Positions 1-6,805 of a DNA stretch of 12,685 bases are shown one piece after another. Origin of the DNA: CADEED01 sp036677145 (GTDB lineage: Bacteria; Pseudomonadota; Gammaproteobacteria; Steroidobacterales; Steroidobacteraceae). Both the position numbers and the translations under genes were made by a program. The notes beneath the pieces are model-generated. The model ran no database searches, was not told the DNA's origin, and saw only the letters and a program-made list of their open reading frames with translations. The DNA is taken from the NCBI GenBank assembly GCA_036677145.1, contig JAKFFF010000024.1, forward strand, positions 1 to 12,685, read 5' to 3'. Position 1 is the stretch's first letter; each line of letters opens with the position of its first letter.

Positions 1-214
1 CGATGCGCTCCCAGTACCACTCCGCGTATTCGCCCTTGGACGCGAAAGCCGGTACTGAATACACACCCCAGTGAATGAAGATGCCGAACTTCGCGTCCGT
101 CCACCATTGGGGCGTCGGCCGGCTATCGATGGACTTCCAGTCAGCGGTGAAACGCTGCGCGTTCGCCGCCGACGCGGCGCCCAGGCAAAGCAGCAGCAGT
201 ATTCGGCGAGTCAT
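1..214 (-). CDS. Alpha-L-fucosidase, GH29, N-terminal 71 residues (partial, runs off left edge)
   Basis: Reading the minus strand from the ATG at 214 gives 71 codons with no stop before the window edge. The first 19 or so residues are a clear Sec signal peptide (MTRRILLLLCLGAASAANA, cleavage probably before QRF), so the enzyme is exported. The mature start, with WWTDAKFGIFIHWGVYSVPA at residues 37-56 followed by GEYAEWYW, is the signature N-terminus of GH29 retaining alpha-L-fucosidases; the His of IHWG belongs to the fucose pocket in known structures. The catalytic nucleophile and acid/base lie beyond the window. A GAGGG ribosome site sits 5 nt before the ATG. The gene starts 7 nt after the mutarotase stop, so the two are almost certainly co-transcribed. 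It probably releases terminal L-fucose from glycans in the periplasm. Confidence 0.92.
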   Translation of the reverse strand, partial: MTRRILLLLCLGAASAANAQRFTADWKSIDSRPTPQWWTDAKFGIFIHWGVYSVPAFASKGEYAEWYWERI

Positions 215-221
215 GACACCC

Positions 222-545
222 TCACTCGAGATGGAACACTTCGGTCATGTTCGTCCACCACTCCTCCGCGGTGGCCGTGGGCCATTTCTCCTGCATGGGC
301 TCCATGACCGCCCACCAGCGCCGAGTGGCCGGATCGGCCGCCATCGCATGCATGTCGGCCGCAAAATCGTTGCCGGTGTATTCGAAGTATGCGAACAGGA
401 TCCCGTCGCGTAGATAGATCGAATAGTTGCGGATGTTGGACCGCTTCAGCTGCGCGAGCACTTCCGGCCACACGGCCGCGTGCTGGCGCACGTATTCATC
501 CTGATGCTCCGGCCGGAGTTTCAGCAGCTGTCCGAATCGTTTCAC
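222..545 (-). CDS. L-rhamnose mutarotase family protein (RhaM-like; probable L-fucose mutarotase by context)
   Basis: This 107-residue cytoplasmic protein matches the RhaM family (about 104 residues) over its whole length. Family landmarks are Tyr18 and His22 (EYVRQH), the pair placed in the active site of E. coli RhaM, then AVWPE, NYSIYLRDGILFAYFEY, the paired Trp of RRWWAVM (residues 75-81) and the C-terminal EVFHLE. The enzyme interconverts the alpha and beta anomers of a 6-deoxyhexose. The start is GTG at 545, preceded by a good GAGGGA site; a longer in-frame extension exists, but it overlaps the upstream gene and adds no family sequence. The GTG shares GTGA with the PAP2 stop, a 4-nt overlap implying translational coupling. 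Being directly upstream of an alpha-L-fucosidase points to L-fucose as the likely substrate. The family includes both rhamnose and fucose enzymes, and sequence alone does not separate them here. Confidence 0.92.
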   Translation of the reverse strand: MKRFGQLLKLRPEHQDEYVRQHAAVWPEVLAQLKRSNIRNYSIYLRDGILFAYFEYTGNDFAADMHAMAADPATRRWWAVMEPMQEKWPTATAEEWWTNMTEVFHLE

Positions 546-1282
546 GATCTTTCCCTCGCGGTCCCCGATTCGATCACGCCGCGTCTGTGCAGCCACAGCG
601 CGACAGAGCCGCAGAACAGCGCCCACGCGGAACCCATGCACCAGCCGGCCAGCACGTCGGTGGGCCAATGCACGCCCAGATAAATGCGACTCAGGCCAAC
701 CAGCAGGCTGAGGAACACGGCCCAAACGAGAATGTAGATTTTGACGCTATGCCGCGTCTGCACCTCCGCAAGCACGGCGCCCAGTGTGAGATACGCGGTC
801 ATCGCGAGCATCGCGTGGCCGCTCGGAAAACTCGCGGAGGTTACCTCTACCGCGTGCGGCACGAGGTCCGGCCGCGGCCGGTCGAACCAGGATTTCAGGA
901 GCGACGAGATCGCCGTGCCACCCGCGATCGAGATTGCGACGAACAGCGCCGCTCCGATCTTGCGACTGAGCAAGAGAAACCCGACGGCTGCGAGCGTCAG
1001 CAACACCAGCACCACGGTGCCGCCGAGACTGGTGATGTCGCGCGCCATGAGCTCGATCCATGCCGGCCCCAGGGGATCCTCATAATTCCCCGGCTCGCGC
1101 AGCGCCAGCATTACCGCGCGGTCGAAGGCATGTGTCTCACCCTCGGTGACTTCGTCGGCGATTTCGGCGAAACCCCACAGGGCGCCGGCGATCAGCAGCG
1201 CGGCGATGAGCACCCACCAGCCCTGCTCGCGCAGCATGGAGGTCACTTTCTGAATATTCACGATCGCGGTTTCTTTTGGCAT
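542..1282 (-). CDS. PAP2-superfamily membrane phosphatase
   Basis: This 246-residue integral membrane protein carries all three PAP2 phosphatase motifs in order: KSWFDRPRP (130-138), PSGH (153-156) and SRIYLGVHWPTDV (198-210), with the catalytic His residues in the second and third. Hydrophobic segments lie around residues 22-38, 88-106, 109-127, 157-173, 181-197 and 212-231, the usual six-helix layout with the active site facing the periplasm. The family dephosphorylates lipid phosphates such as phosphatidic acid or undecaprenyl diphosphate; the substrate here cannot be told. The ATG at 1282 is chosen. A TTG at 1303 and an ATG at 1237, just before the first helix, are alternatives, and none has a strong ribosome site. 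Its stop overlaps the mutarotase start by 4 nt, so it heads the fucoside unit, an unexpected partner for sugar catabolism. Confidence 0.9.
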   Translation of the reverse strand: MPKETAIVNIQKVTSMLREQGWWVLIAALLIAGALWGFAEIADEVTEGETHAFDRAVMLALREPGNYEDPLGPAWIELMARDITSLGGTVVLVLLTLAAVGFLLLSRKIGAALFVAISIAGGTAISSLLKSWFDRPRPDLVPHAVEVTSASFPSGHAMLAMTAYLTLGAVLAEVQTRHSVKIYILVWAVFLSLLVGLSRIYLGVHWPTDVLAGWCMGSAWALFCGSVALWLHRRGVIESGTARERS

Positions 1283-1335
1283 CTGCCGGGATGGTACCCG
1301 CAAACCAGCCTCGCGCGCGCAGCGGACCGGATCGC

Positions 1336-1353
1336 CCCAGGATCACCCAGGAT
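1336..1353. repeat. Tandem 8-bp direct repeat with 10-bp period upstream of the PAP2 gene
   Basis: Two copies of CCCAGGAT start at 1336 and 1346, exactly one helical turn apart, in the 91 nt between the receptor's terminator and the PAP2 start. The spacing would suit a regulator bound to one face of the helix. Two short copies in GC-rich DNA could also be chance, and I see no convincing promoter hexamers beside them. Confidence 0.3.
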
Positions 1354-1373
1354 GGGCTGAAAGCAGTGCGGCC

Positions 1374-1409
1374 AAAAAAAGCGCCCGGCAACTTCCTGTC
1401 GCCGGGCGC
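1374..1409 (-). terminator. Rho-independent terminator of the TonB-dependent receptor gene
   Basis: On the minus strand, GCGCCCGGC and its exact complement GCCGGGCGC form a 9-bp GC-rich stem with an 11-nt loop, followed at once by seven T residues. It begins 18 nt after the receptor's TAG stop. It therefore ends the receptor transcript before the PAP2 gene and separates the receptor from the fucoside unit. Confidence 0.9.
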
Positions 1410-1427
1410 CGGTACTCGCGTCACTAA

Positions 1428-4007
1428 CTAGAAGCGGATTCCGATCCGCGCATAGAGCTGGCGGCCGTCGTTTTCGTACGGCGCGCCGCCGGGATACAGC
1501 CGCCCGTTATTGCGCACCGTGACGAGTCCGACTTCCTGGATGTAGTTGTCCAGCAGGTTTTCGATACCCACGGAGACGTTCACGCTGTCGGTGACCGCAT
1601 AGTTGCCGACCAGGTCGAAGAACGTCTCGGCGCCGATGTCCTCGTAGACCGGCGTAACCGCCGAGGTGTTCGAGACATACGTCCAGCTGCCGAAGTGCCG
1701 CGCACGTCCCGTCAGCCGCCACTTGCCGAGCTCGTAGTCCGCGGACAGATGTGTGGTGAGGTTCGGAATCGTCTCGAGGAAGCCGACGCGTGTCGGCTCG
1801 TTGAACAGCGCCGGATCGAAACGGCGGAACTCCGTCTCGTTGTAGTTTCCCGCCAGCGTGACGCCCACGCGGCCGGGACCCACCGATCCGCGCCAGGCGG
1901 CGACGAGATCGAGACCCTGGGTGCGTGTGTCGAAGCTGTTGGTGTAGAAGCGGACGTGTGTCAGCTCGGTCGCCAGCGGCACGTTGACGGCCGCGAGTTG
2001 CGCGCGCTGCGCATCGGTGAGCTCGAAGTCGGTGGATAGACCGATGCGATCATCGATGTCGATTTGATAGGCGTCGAGCGTGATCGAAAGACCTTCAATC
2101 GGCTGCAGCACCACGCCCAGGCTGATATTGGTCGACTCCTCGGGCCGCAATTGCACGCCGCCGAACAGCGCCGCCGCCGTGGAATTCGACGGCAGCTGCG
2201 CCCGCACGTCCACCGAACGCGGAATCGCCGGCACCAGGTTCGGATTCTGGCTGACGTTCTGCAGGTACTGCTGACCCGGCGTCGGCGCGCGGAATCCCGT
2301 GCTCACCGCGCCGCGCAGACTGAACGCGTCGTTGAACGCGAAGCGCGCCGCGAGTTTGCCGTTGGTCGTCGAACCGAACAGCGAGTAGTCCTCGTAACGC
2401 CCGGCGACGCCGATGTTGAAACGGTCCGTCAGGTCGATGTCGAAGTCCACGTACGCGGCCGTGTTGTGGCTCGACCACGCGCCGGCGGTGGCGGGATGCG
2501 CGCCGGGAAAGCCGTTCGCGGCCGGTGACAGATCGCGCAAAGGTCCCAGCACCCAGGAGGCCTCTTCTCCCGCGTCGATGCTGAACTCCTCGTTGCGGTA
2601 CTCGAATCCGAAGCCGATGTTCAACGGATTGCTGAGCGCCGTCTGCCACTCGTACACGAAGTCGAGGTTCGCGGTCTGCTCCTTCTGTTCGCGGGCGCCG
2701 TTGTCGAACTCGGTCGGAGAGAGTGATCCCAGCGAGAGGTTGATGGATTCCTTCAGCCAATACTCGATGCGGTCGCTGCCCAGCGACGCGGAGAGATCCC
2801 AGCCTAACTTGTCGCCCAGCGCGCCCTTGATCCCGGCCGCGAAACTGTAGTCGCGGGTATCGGAACCAAACCGCGGCGTGAAGCCACCCGGGTAGATGTC
2901 CAGCAGGTTGAAATCCGGATCGGTCGCCGTCCAGCTTCCCGACGCATTCGAGCCGTTGGTCTGGTAGATGGAGTGGTGTCCATTGGGCTTGATGTTGTAT
3001 CCGCCGTTGCGGGCGAACGTGACCGTCTGGCCGTCGGCGTTGAGGCCGCTGACGGTGATCGACGGACGGTAATTGAAGTCGGCGACACCGGAGTCTTCGG
3101 TGTAATTGCCGAAGACGTACACCTGGGTGTTTTCGGTGAGATAGATGCCGGAGTTGAGGAAGACCTTCTTGCTCTCGAGTTCCGGCAGACCGTAACGCTG
3201 CACGACGTCGCCGAGGCCACGCGCGGCGTCGGCCGCCGCGCCACCCTGCGCGATGATGGCGGCGGCGTCGTAACGCTGCGTGCCGTTGTTGCTCGCTTTG
3301 CCGTCGACGTATTCCGCCGCGATGTTCAGGAAGCCGGTGTGCCCGAGCGTGAAGCCGCTCGACACGCCGACCTGCAGATTGCGGCCATCGCCATCCGAAA
3401 ACTCGCCGAACTGCACGTAGGCGTCGGTGCCCGGCTGGTCGTTGAGAATGAAGTTGATCACGCCGGCGATGGCATCGGAGCCGTACTGCGCCGCCGCGCC
3501 GTCGCGCAGCACTTCCGTGCGCTTGAACGCGCCGGCCGGCAGCAGCGCCAGGTTCACCGCCTGCGCGCCGCGCGCGGTGACGTCGACGAACGCGGAGCGA
3601 TGGAATCGCTTGCCGTTGACCAGCACCAGCGTGTGATCCGGAGAAAGATTCCGCAGCGAGGCCGGCCGCACGAAGATCGACCCGTCGGATGTCGGGATGC
3701 GACGCACGTTATACGAAGGAACCAGCGCCTGTAGTTTGCCGTTGATGTCGGCCGTGGCGGTCTTCTGCAGATCCTGGCTCGACACCACGTCGATCGGCAC
3801 GTTCGATTCGAGCACCGTACGTTCGGCGCGGCGGGTGCCGGTCACGATGACCTGCTCGAGCGGTTGTTCGGGCGCGGTGCCCGAGGCGGTGGCAGCGCTC
3901 GTGGCGACCGCCGCGTCATCCGCGAATGCGGCCGCGCCGGAAAGTCCGAGGGCGACGGCAACGGCAACACGCACCTGTTGTGAAGACGAGACGCGAGAGA
4001 CACTCAT
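1428..4007 (-). CDS. TonB-dependent outer-membrane receptor
   Basis: This 859-residue protein is of full family length. Residues 1-29 are a signal peptide ending AAAFA before DDAAV. A TonB-box-like EQVIVTGTRR (51-60) follows, then a plug domain at about 62-190 with NGKLQALVPSYN, LVLVNGKR, EVLRDGAAAQYGSDAIAGVI and NFILND. The rest is a 22-strand-type barrel rich in alternating aromatic residues, ending in the expected C-terminal Phe (YARIGIRF). It imports an unknown ligand across the outer membrane using TonB/ExbB/ExbD energy; none of those genes, nor any ligand-specific enzyme, adjoins it. The ATG at 4007 has AGGA about 9 nt upstream and begins directly with a signal peptide; a TTG at 4052 would add 15 unhelpful residues. 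It is divergent from the barrel-protein gene and ends at an intrinsic terminator, so it appears monocistronic. Confidence 0.95.
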   Translation of the reverse strand: MSVSRVSSSQQVRVAVAVALGLSGAAAFADDAAVATSAATASGTAPEQPLEQVIVTGTRRAERTVLESNVPIDVVSSQDLQKTATADINGKLQALVPSYNVRRIPTSDGSIFVRPASLRNLSPDHTLVLVNGKRFHRSAFVDVTARGAQAVNLALLPAGAFKRTEVLRDGAAAQYGSDAIAGVINFILNDQPGTDAYVQFGEFSDGDGRNLQVGVSSGFTLGHTGFLNIAAEYVDGKASNNGTQRYDAAAIIAQGGAAADAARGLGDVVQRYGLPELESKKVFLNSGIYLTENTQVYVFGNYTEDSGVADFNYRPSITVSGLNADGQTVTFARNGGYNIKPNGHHSIYQTNGSNASGSWTATDPDFNLLDIYPGGFTPRFGSDTRDYSFAAGIKGALGDKLGWDLSASLGSDRIEYWLKESINLSLGSLSPTEFDNGAREQKEQTANLDFVYEWQTALSNPLNIGFGFEYRNEEFSIDAGEEASWVLGPLRDLSPAANGFPGAHPATAGAWSSHNTAAYVDFDIDLTDRFNIGVAGRYEDYSLFGSTTNGKLAARFAFNDAFSLRGAVSTGFRAPTPGQQYLQNVSQNPNLVPAIPRSVDVRAQLPSNSTAAALFGGVQLRPEESTNISLGVVLQPIEGLSITLDAYQIDIDDRIGLSTDFELTDAQRAQLAAVNVPLATELTHVRFYTNSFDTRTQGLDLVAAWRGSVGPGRVGVTLAGNYNETEFRRFDPALFNEPTRVGFLETIPNLTTHLSADYELGKWRLTGRARHFGSWTYVSNTSAVTPVYEDIGAETFFDLVGNYAVTDSVNVSVGIENLLDNYIQEVGLVTVRNNGRLYPGGAPYENDGRQLYARIGIRF

Positions 4008-4050
4008 GACTGAATCCTGTTCCCTGACGGTGGTTAGTTTGGTGTCGGGC

Positions 4051-4077
4051 AATCTACTGGCCGCACCTCGCGCGCAA
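4051..4077 (-). promoter_or_regulatory. Possible receptor promoter in the divergent intergenic region 4008-4300
   Basis: On the minus strand TTGCGC (4077-4072) lies 15 nt before TAGATT (4056-4051), about 44 nt upstream of the receptor ATG. The spacing is short and both hexamers are imperfect, so this is weak. The rest of the 293-nt region shows no convincing gene. Its right end (4246-4300) is taken up by a repeat shared with position 8376. Confidence 0.25.
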
Positions 4078-4245
4078 TAAATGGCGGATCAGCATGTCGA
4101 TAGACCCGGAAGGTTCTCAGCGCATCGCGTTGTCCCCGCGACGCTTGCGGGTGCTGCCAGCATCGGATGGGTGAGCCTTATCGCCGCGGCTTATAACGAC
4201 ATCCCGAATCGGCATGAGCGGCGAGCCTGCATTGACCGGGGTTTC

Positions 4246-4331
4246 CCATCGGGCCAACGTCCACTTGCAACCGCGACACACTCGCGCACGCTGCGGCTCC
4301 ATGGGTAAGTCTGGTATGCGCCCGTTCTCCG
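4246..4331 (+). repeat. Dispersed imperfect repeat, copy 1 (leader and start of the barrel-protein gene)
   Basis: Positions 4246-4271 match 8376-8401 at 23 of 26 bases, including 14 identical bases (CCAACGTCCACTTG at 4254-4267). Similarity continues ungapped to 4293 (38 of 48 overall). After a 1-nt shift it carries on over 4301-4331 (19 of 31), aligning the ATG at 4301 with an ATG at 8430. Read in the frame of the downstream gene, the core encodes VSHRANVHLQ, resembling the C-terminus VRHQSNVHL-stop of the second SpeE-like protein. Confidence 0.65.
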
Positions 4332-5461
4332 CACTGCTCGTGGCGCTGGTTTGTGCGGTGCCGGCGGCGGCGGATTGCGACATTCCCGCGCTGCAGAAGG
4401 CGCTGGAGGCGGATTCGGATTCTGTGTCCGCGAAGCTCGAACTCGCGAGCGCCTATCACGCATGCGGCCGTTTCGCCGATGCCAGGATACTTTTCGATAC
4501 GGTATTGGGCCTGGAGAACCTCCCCGCCGACCTGGAATCACAGACGGAAATTTCTTCGCAGGCGGCGAAGCGCTACCTGGAACAGGGCGGCGACGGTGTG
4601 CTCGTCGGATTCGACTACGTCGAGCTTGGCGTCGGCGGCTACAAGGTGACTTCCTCGAGCGGCAGCTCCGAGCCGAGCGAGGCCTTGTACATCGCCGGCC
4701 TCGCGGGTGCGCTGAGCTATCTATATCCGAGCGGCCTGTCCTTGAACGCGAGCGTCGACTACGAATGGCGCGGCTACGACAGCTCCACCACACGCAATGA
4801 TTCGGACCTCGGCGCGAGATTGGGCGTGAGCCATTCGTTCGGCGACGGGAACTTCAATGTGGCGCTGCGCGGCCGGCGGGAATACATCGGCGACGGCGAC
4901 TATCGCCACGACTACGGAATTTCCGCGGGCTGGAGCCAGGCGCTCGATGTTCGCAACGAGATCGCACTCGGCCTGTTCGTGCGACGCCGCGAGTACCCGA
5001 GCGGCGAGCTGAGCGATCGCAGCCGCTCGACCGCCGAAGCAAATGCCGACTGGATCCACTCGTTCGCGGACGGCGCCGCGAGTGTTTCCGCCGGAATCTT
5101 CGGCGGCTATCAATATGCGACCGAGCGGCCCGACGGCGACTCGGGCTTTTACGGGATAACCCTCAGTCTCGCCTGGCCGTTCAATGAGAGTTTGAGCGGC
5201 GACGTTTTCGCCTTGTGGGAGAACAATCGCTTCAACACGGATCACATCCACTTCCATCCGGACACGCTCGACGAGGCGTACATCCTCCGCCGCGAAGACA
5301 ACCTGTACGAGATCGAGGCGGGACTCACCTGGGGCTTCGCCCCAACGTGGGTCTTGCAGCCGCGCATGGTGTTCGTACACGACAGCAGCAATCTCGATGA
5401 CTTCCACTACAGTTCGATCGAGTACTGGGTGAGCGTGCGCAAGTCGTTCGTGATGGATTGA
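4301..5461 (+). CDS. Exported protein with TPR-like N-terminus and predicted outer-membrane beta-barrel
   Basis: This 386-residue protein has a signal peptide (about residues 1-24, ending VPAAA before DCD). A helical stretch at about 27-100 resembles one or two tetratricopeptide repeats (VSAKLELASAYHACGRFADA). From about residue 105 the sequence alternates polar and hydrophobic residues typical of barrel strands: YVELGVGGYKV, SLNASVDYEWRGYD, FNVALRGRREY, ASVSAGIFGGYQY. It ends SSIEYWVSVRKSFVMD. A small TPR domain followed by a barrel recalls the Slam/DUF560-type outer-membrane proteins, but this is shorter and I cannot confirm membership. A generic porin-like protein is the alternative. ATG 4301 is chosen, with 4316 close by and equally plausible; 4214 would place 29 extra residues before the signal peptide. 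No good ribosome site is visible. It is divergent from the TonB receptor and may act with it. Confidence 0.7.
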   Translation: MGKSGMRPFSALLVALVCAVPAAADCDIPALQKALEADSDSVSAKLELASAYHACGRFADARILFDTVLGLENLPADLESQTEISSQAAKRYLEQGGDGVLVGFDYVELGVGGYKVTSSSGSSEPSEALYIAGLAGALSYLYPSGLSLNASVDYEWRGYDSSTTRNDSDLGARLGVSHSFGDGNFNVALRGRREYIGDGDYRHDYGISAGWSQALDVRNEIALGLFVRRREYPSGELSDRSRSTAEANADWIHSFADGAASVSAGIFGGYQYATERPDGDSGFYGITLSLAWPFNESLSGDVFALWENNRFNTDHIHFHPDTLDEAYILRREDNLYEIEAGLTWGFAPTWVLQPRMVFVHDSSNLDDFHYSSIEYWVSVRKSFVMD

Positions 5462-5466
5462 CGCCG

Positions 5467-5522
5467 CGCGGATCAGTCCGGGCCCGCGCTGGATAGTTAG
5501 CTCACGTCGCCGGAGATCCGCG
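5467..5522. terminator. Long inverted repeat between convergent genes, possible bidirectional terminator
   Basis: CGCGGATC (5467-5474) pairs with GATCCGCG (5515-5522) and, after a 2-nt bulge, TCCGG (5477-5481) pairs with CCGGA (5510-5514). This gives 13 bp with a 28-nt loop in the 79 nt between the barrel gene and the convergent SpeE-like gene. There is no T-run on either side, so it is not a classical intrinsic terminator, but it could block read-through in both directions. Confidence 0.4.
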
Positions 5523-5540
5523 ATCTTGGGCCCTGGGAAA

Positions 5541-6512
5541 TCATTCTTCGGCGTTCGGCGGCTGGCGTGCGACCTCCACGCGCCGGCCCTCGGTGACGAC
5601 GGCATGTACCGGCCGGCACAGGGCCGCGGCGATCTCCACCTCGATCGGCTGGGAATCCGACAATGAGTATCCCTGGCAGATGCGCCGCAGATACCGCGGG
5701 AAATCCAGCAGCAATCGCATCTGCAAACGCTTCGCGACGGAGTCGAGCTCATCGGTGATGGACTGCGGCGGCGCCTGCTTGAACCCGAACAACAAGACGT
5801 TCACATCGCCCGACACTGGAACGAGCAGCAAACTGTCGCCGAATGCCGCGCGCGCCTGCACCAGGTTGTCGACATATCGATCACAGGGGCCCCAGAAATT
5901 CATGACGAGCATGCCGTTGTCCGTCAACTGGCGCGCGGCGCTCGCATAGAAGGCCGGTGTCGCCAGCGACTGCGCGATGCCGTCCGAATCGAACGCGTCG
6001 ATCAACAACACGTCCATCTTTTCGCCGAGCCGCTCCACGAAGCCGGCGCCATCGTCGTGTACGACTCGAAAGCGTTCGTCGTCCCTCGGAACGCAGAATT
6101 CGTCGCGCAAGGCGATGACATCCGCGTTGATCTCGACGACGGTGATTTTCGATCGTGGCAGATGCCGATAACAGAACTTCGCCAGCGACCCGCCACCCAG
6201 CCCGATCATCACGATGTGGCCGGGATTCGGATTGAAGAGCAGGAACGCCATCATCTTGCGCGTGTACTGCGCGATGAGCGCGTCCGGGTCGCGCAGCAAC
6301 ATCGCGCTCTGCGTGGCGTCGTTCGTGAAATGCATGCGCCGCTCGTGCGGCGTTTCGAAGATGTACGGCCGCTCGAGTTCGTTGCGCCCGGCGCGTTTCG
6401 CGAGCTCGTCGCGGCTCGCCCCTTCCGCCGGCCGGAACGCGCGGACGGTGCCGGGCTGGCAAGCCCACGGACTTTCGAATTCCAGCAGGTGAATGTCTTT
6501 GGATTCAGGCAT
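5541..6512 (-). CDS. Spermidine-synthase-like (SpeE-fold) protein A
   Basis: This 323-residue protein has the class I methyltransferase-type fold used by polyamine synthases. Motif I is GLGGGSLAKFCY (104-115), the acidic strand end is VVEINADV (125-132), DDGA lies at 153-156, and VLLIDAFDSDGI (168-179) stands where spermidine synthases carry the catalytic Asp. The usual DxSDPxGP context is changed, so aminopropyl transfer is unproven; many such proteins have no known substrate. It is cytoplasmic, with no signal or membrane segment. ATG 6512 is preferred: GGGGTG lies 9 nt upstream and it starts downstream of the proposed transcription start. ATG 6521, ATG 6560 and GTG 6584 are alternatives, the last two inside or before the promoter. 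It is paralogous to the gene at 7525-8400: 50 of 74 residues are identical from YTRKMMAFLLFN to DGA. Confidence 0.85.
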   Translation of the reverse strand: MPESKDIHLLEFESPWACQPGTVRAFRPAEGASRDELAKRAGRNELERPYIFETPHERRMHFTNDATQSAMLLRDPDALIAQYTRKMMAFLLFNPNPGHIVMIGLGGGSLAKFCYRHLPRSKITVVEINADVIALRDEFCVPRDDERFRVVHDDGAGFVERLGEKMDVLLIDAFDSDGIAQSLATPAFYASAARQLTDNGMLVMNFWGPCDRYVDNLVQARAAFGDSLLLVPVSGDVNVLLFGFKQAPPQSITDELDSVAKRLQMRLLLDFPRYLRRICQGYSLSDSQPIEVEIAAALCRPVHAVVTEGRRVEVARQPPNAEE

Positions 6513-6558
6513 GTACGGCATCACCCCGGATGCGGCGTGGCGCTGGGATGTGAATGAC

Positions 6559-6566
6559 ATTATAAT
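6559..6566. promoter_or_regulatory. Symmetric -10 element, predicted bidirectional promoter
   Basis: The palindrome ATTATAAT contains a perfect TATAAT on the plus strand (6561-6566) and another on the minus strand (6564-6559). It is an AT island in GC-rich DNA. Plus transcription should start near 6573, leaving a leader of about 14 nt before the ribbon-helix-helix ATG. Minus transcription should start near 6552, about 40 nt before the SpeE-like A start. Neither side has a good -35. TGTGAA (6549-6554) and TTCACA (6580-6585) form an inverted repeat around it and could be an operator for the adjacent regulator, though six-base arms this far apart are weak evidence. Confidence 0.6.
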
Positions 6567-6586
6567 CCAACACGCATCCTTCACAC

Positions 6587-6805
6587 ATGAGCATTCCCTT
6601 GGCCCTCGAAGAACGCACCGCCCGCCTGACCATCCTGATCGATCCGCGCAAGAAAGAAGTGTTCGAACGTCTTTGCGCCGAGGAAGACGCGACGCCCTCG
6701 CAGGTCGTGCGCCGGCTCATGCGCGCCTACATCGAATCACGCACCGGCAAGGCCTGGGCACCGGAGGCGGGAGAAAAGAGTTTTTCACGCCGCAAGAGCG
6801 GCTGA
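6587..6805 (+). CDS. Small ribbon-helix-helix (CopG/Arc-type) DNA-binding protein
   Basis: This 72-residue basic protein shows the ribbon-helix-helix pattern: a strand ARLTILIDP (12-20), helix KKEVFERLCAEED (22-34), turn ATPSQ and helix VVRRLMRAYIESRTG (40-54), then a charged tail. Such proteins dimerise and insert a two-stranded ribbon into the major groove. It is the first gene after the symmetric promoter and overlaps the next gene by one base (TGATG), so it may regulate its own unit and the divergent SpeE-like A gene. No toxin-like partner is visible, so it does not look like a toxin-antitoxin antitoxin. There is no Shine-Dalgarno sequence in the very short predicted leader. Confidence 0.8.
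   Translation: MSIPLALEERTARLTILIDPRKKEVFERLCAEEDATPSQVVRRLMRAYIESRTGKAWAPEAGEKSFSRRKSG

Noticed and set aside
389..1360. A 323-codon plus-strand frame across the mutarotase and PAP2 genes
   Set aside because: It lies antisense to two genes with full family motifs, has Arg/His/Gln-rich composition and shows no recognisable domain.
4721..5752. A 343-codon minus-strand frame opposite the barrel-protein gene
   Set aside because: It crosses the convergent spacer and the end of SpeE-like A, has no signal peptide or motif, and the plus-strand frame has a clear signal peptide and barrel pattern.
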